Part shown: positions 5,132-5,469 of the stretch, piece by piece
Numbering within the stretch: the stretch's first letter is position 1
How the letters are laid out: each line of letters starts with the position of its first letter
Origin: Chloroflexota bacterium
Lineage (GTDB): Bacteria; Chloroflexota; Dehalococcoidia; Tepidiformales; Tepidiformaceae
NCBI GenBank assembly: GCA_025350285.1
Contig: JANXYE010000688.1
Coordinates: 1 to 5,469 of the forward strand
Direction: 5' to 3'
DNA length: 5,469 nt
Notes under the pieces: model-generated
The model's database searches: none
What the model was told of the DNA's origin: nothing
Seen by the model: only the letters and a program-made list of their open reading frames with translations
Program-made: the position numbers and the translations under genes

Positions 5132-5469
5132 ATGAACATCAGAAGCAGCGGTTCCGCCCTCACGCGGGCGGCTGTCGTCGTCTCGGCGACAGCACTTCTC
5201 GCGGGCGGTGGGCTTATCCCCAGCGGCACGGCGTACGCTCAGTTCGGGCCCCCGATGTCCGTCTTTGGCTCCATCAGCGACTCGGCCGGCACCATCCCGG
5301 AGGGGGTGGCCGTCGAGGCTTATGTCGGCAACACACTCTGCGGCAAGGGCAAGACACAGTTCACCGGAGACGGCGATGGGCGGGTGACGGTCTACCTCAC
5401 GAACGTCGTTTCGCGCGAACAGACACCAAACTGCGGAAGCAGCGGCGCAGACGTACGGGTCAAGGTGGG
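5132..5469 (+). CDS. Secreted β-domain protein, 3' end beyond the window
   Basis: The ATG at 5132 opens a frame that continues through the last base (112 codons visible). Residues 1-35 form a classical signal peptide: Arg4 and Arg13, a hydrophobic core AAVVVSATALLAGGG, and a signal-peptidase I site AYA before QFG. The mature part starts QFGPPMSVFGSISDSAGTIP and continues with 'VEAYVGNTLCGKGKT', a GDGDGRV turn, and a second cysteine in 'TPNCGSSGADVRVKV'. This pattern (small β-sandwich, 'G.V.AYV...CG', then 'C...GA.V.F/V.V') is one I associate with repeated carboxypeptidase-regulatory-like or Ig-like domains in Chloroflexota exported proteins, often in tandem. A weak GGGA (5117-5120) lies 11 bases upstream. 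No other in-frame start exists after the preceding TAG. It lies 63 bases after the large surface protein, so the two are probably cotranscribed. Function unknown. Confidence 0.85.
   Translation, partial: MNIRSSGSALTRAAVVVSATALLAGGGLIPSGTAYAQFGPPMSVFGSISDSAGTIPEGVAVEAYVGNTLCGKGKTQFTGDGDGRVTVYLTNVVSREQTPNCGSSGADVRVKV

Overview
The window is GC-rich DNA, with G or C at most third codon positions, from what looks like a bacterium that secretes large β-rich surface proteins. The 'ERGWNLVSAGG ... VYLWDQ ... AYWVF' C-terminal domain, the secreted 'PPMSVFGS' β-domain with paired cysteines, and the Thr/Ser/Ala-linker lipoprotein together resemble secreted proteins of Chloroflexota, especially Dehalococcoidia-like lineages. 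This assignment comes from remembered family resemblance, not from a marker gene.

Layout. Positions 1-273 hold no convincing gene. They contain a 63-bp direct repeat (49-111 and 212-274, 60 of 63 identical) and a third, partial copy in the opposite orientation (111-142 against 208-239). A minus-strand gene (1056 to 274) encodes a 260-aa lipoprotein with a lipobox at Cys27 and two cysteine pairs. A divergent control region (1057-1375) carries a good sigma70-like promoter on the plus strand (TTGACC, 17 bp, CATAAC), framed by a 7-bp dyad. It also has a weaker ECF-like candidate on the minus strand.

From 1376 the plus strand encodes a very large exported protein of about 1,230 codons. It has a signal peptide, three cysteine-pair modules, a DxDxDGxxD calcium-loop motif, more β-sandwich sequence, a lamin-tail-like domain and the GWNLVS C-terminal domain. 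The gene is interrupted at codon 268 by a single in-frame TAG (2177-2179). The frame continues on the other side without any shift, so what looks like a 267-aa gene followed by a 957-aa gene is best read as one gene broken, or recoded, at an amber codon. The second half has no export signal of its own.

A further exported β-domain protein starts at 5132 (signal peptide cleaved after AYA) and runs off the window. The plus-strand genes probably form one cell-surface operon, divergent from the lipoprotein. The most notable observations are the in-frame amber, the fact that both stops in the 4.2-kb plus-strand open frame are TAG, and the three-copy repeat cluster at the left end.
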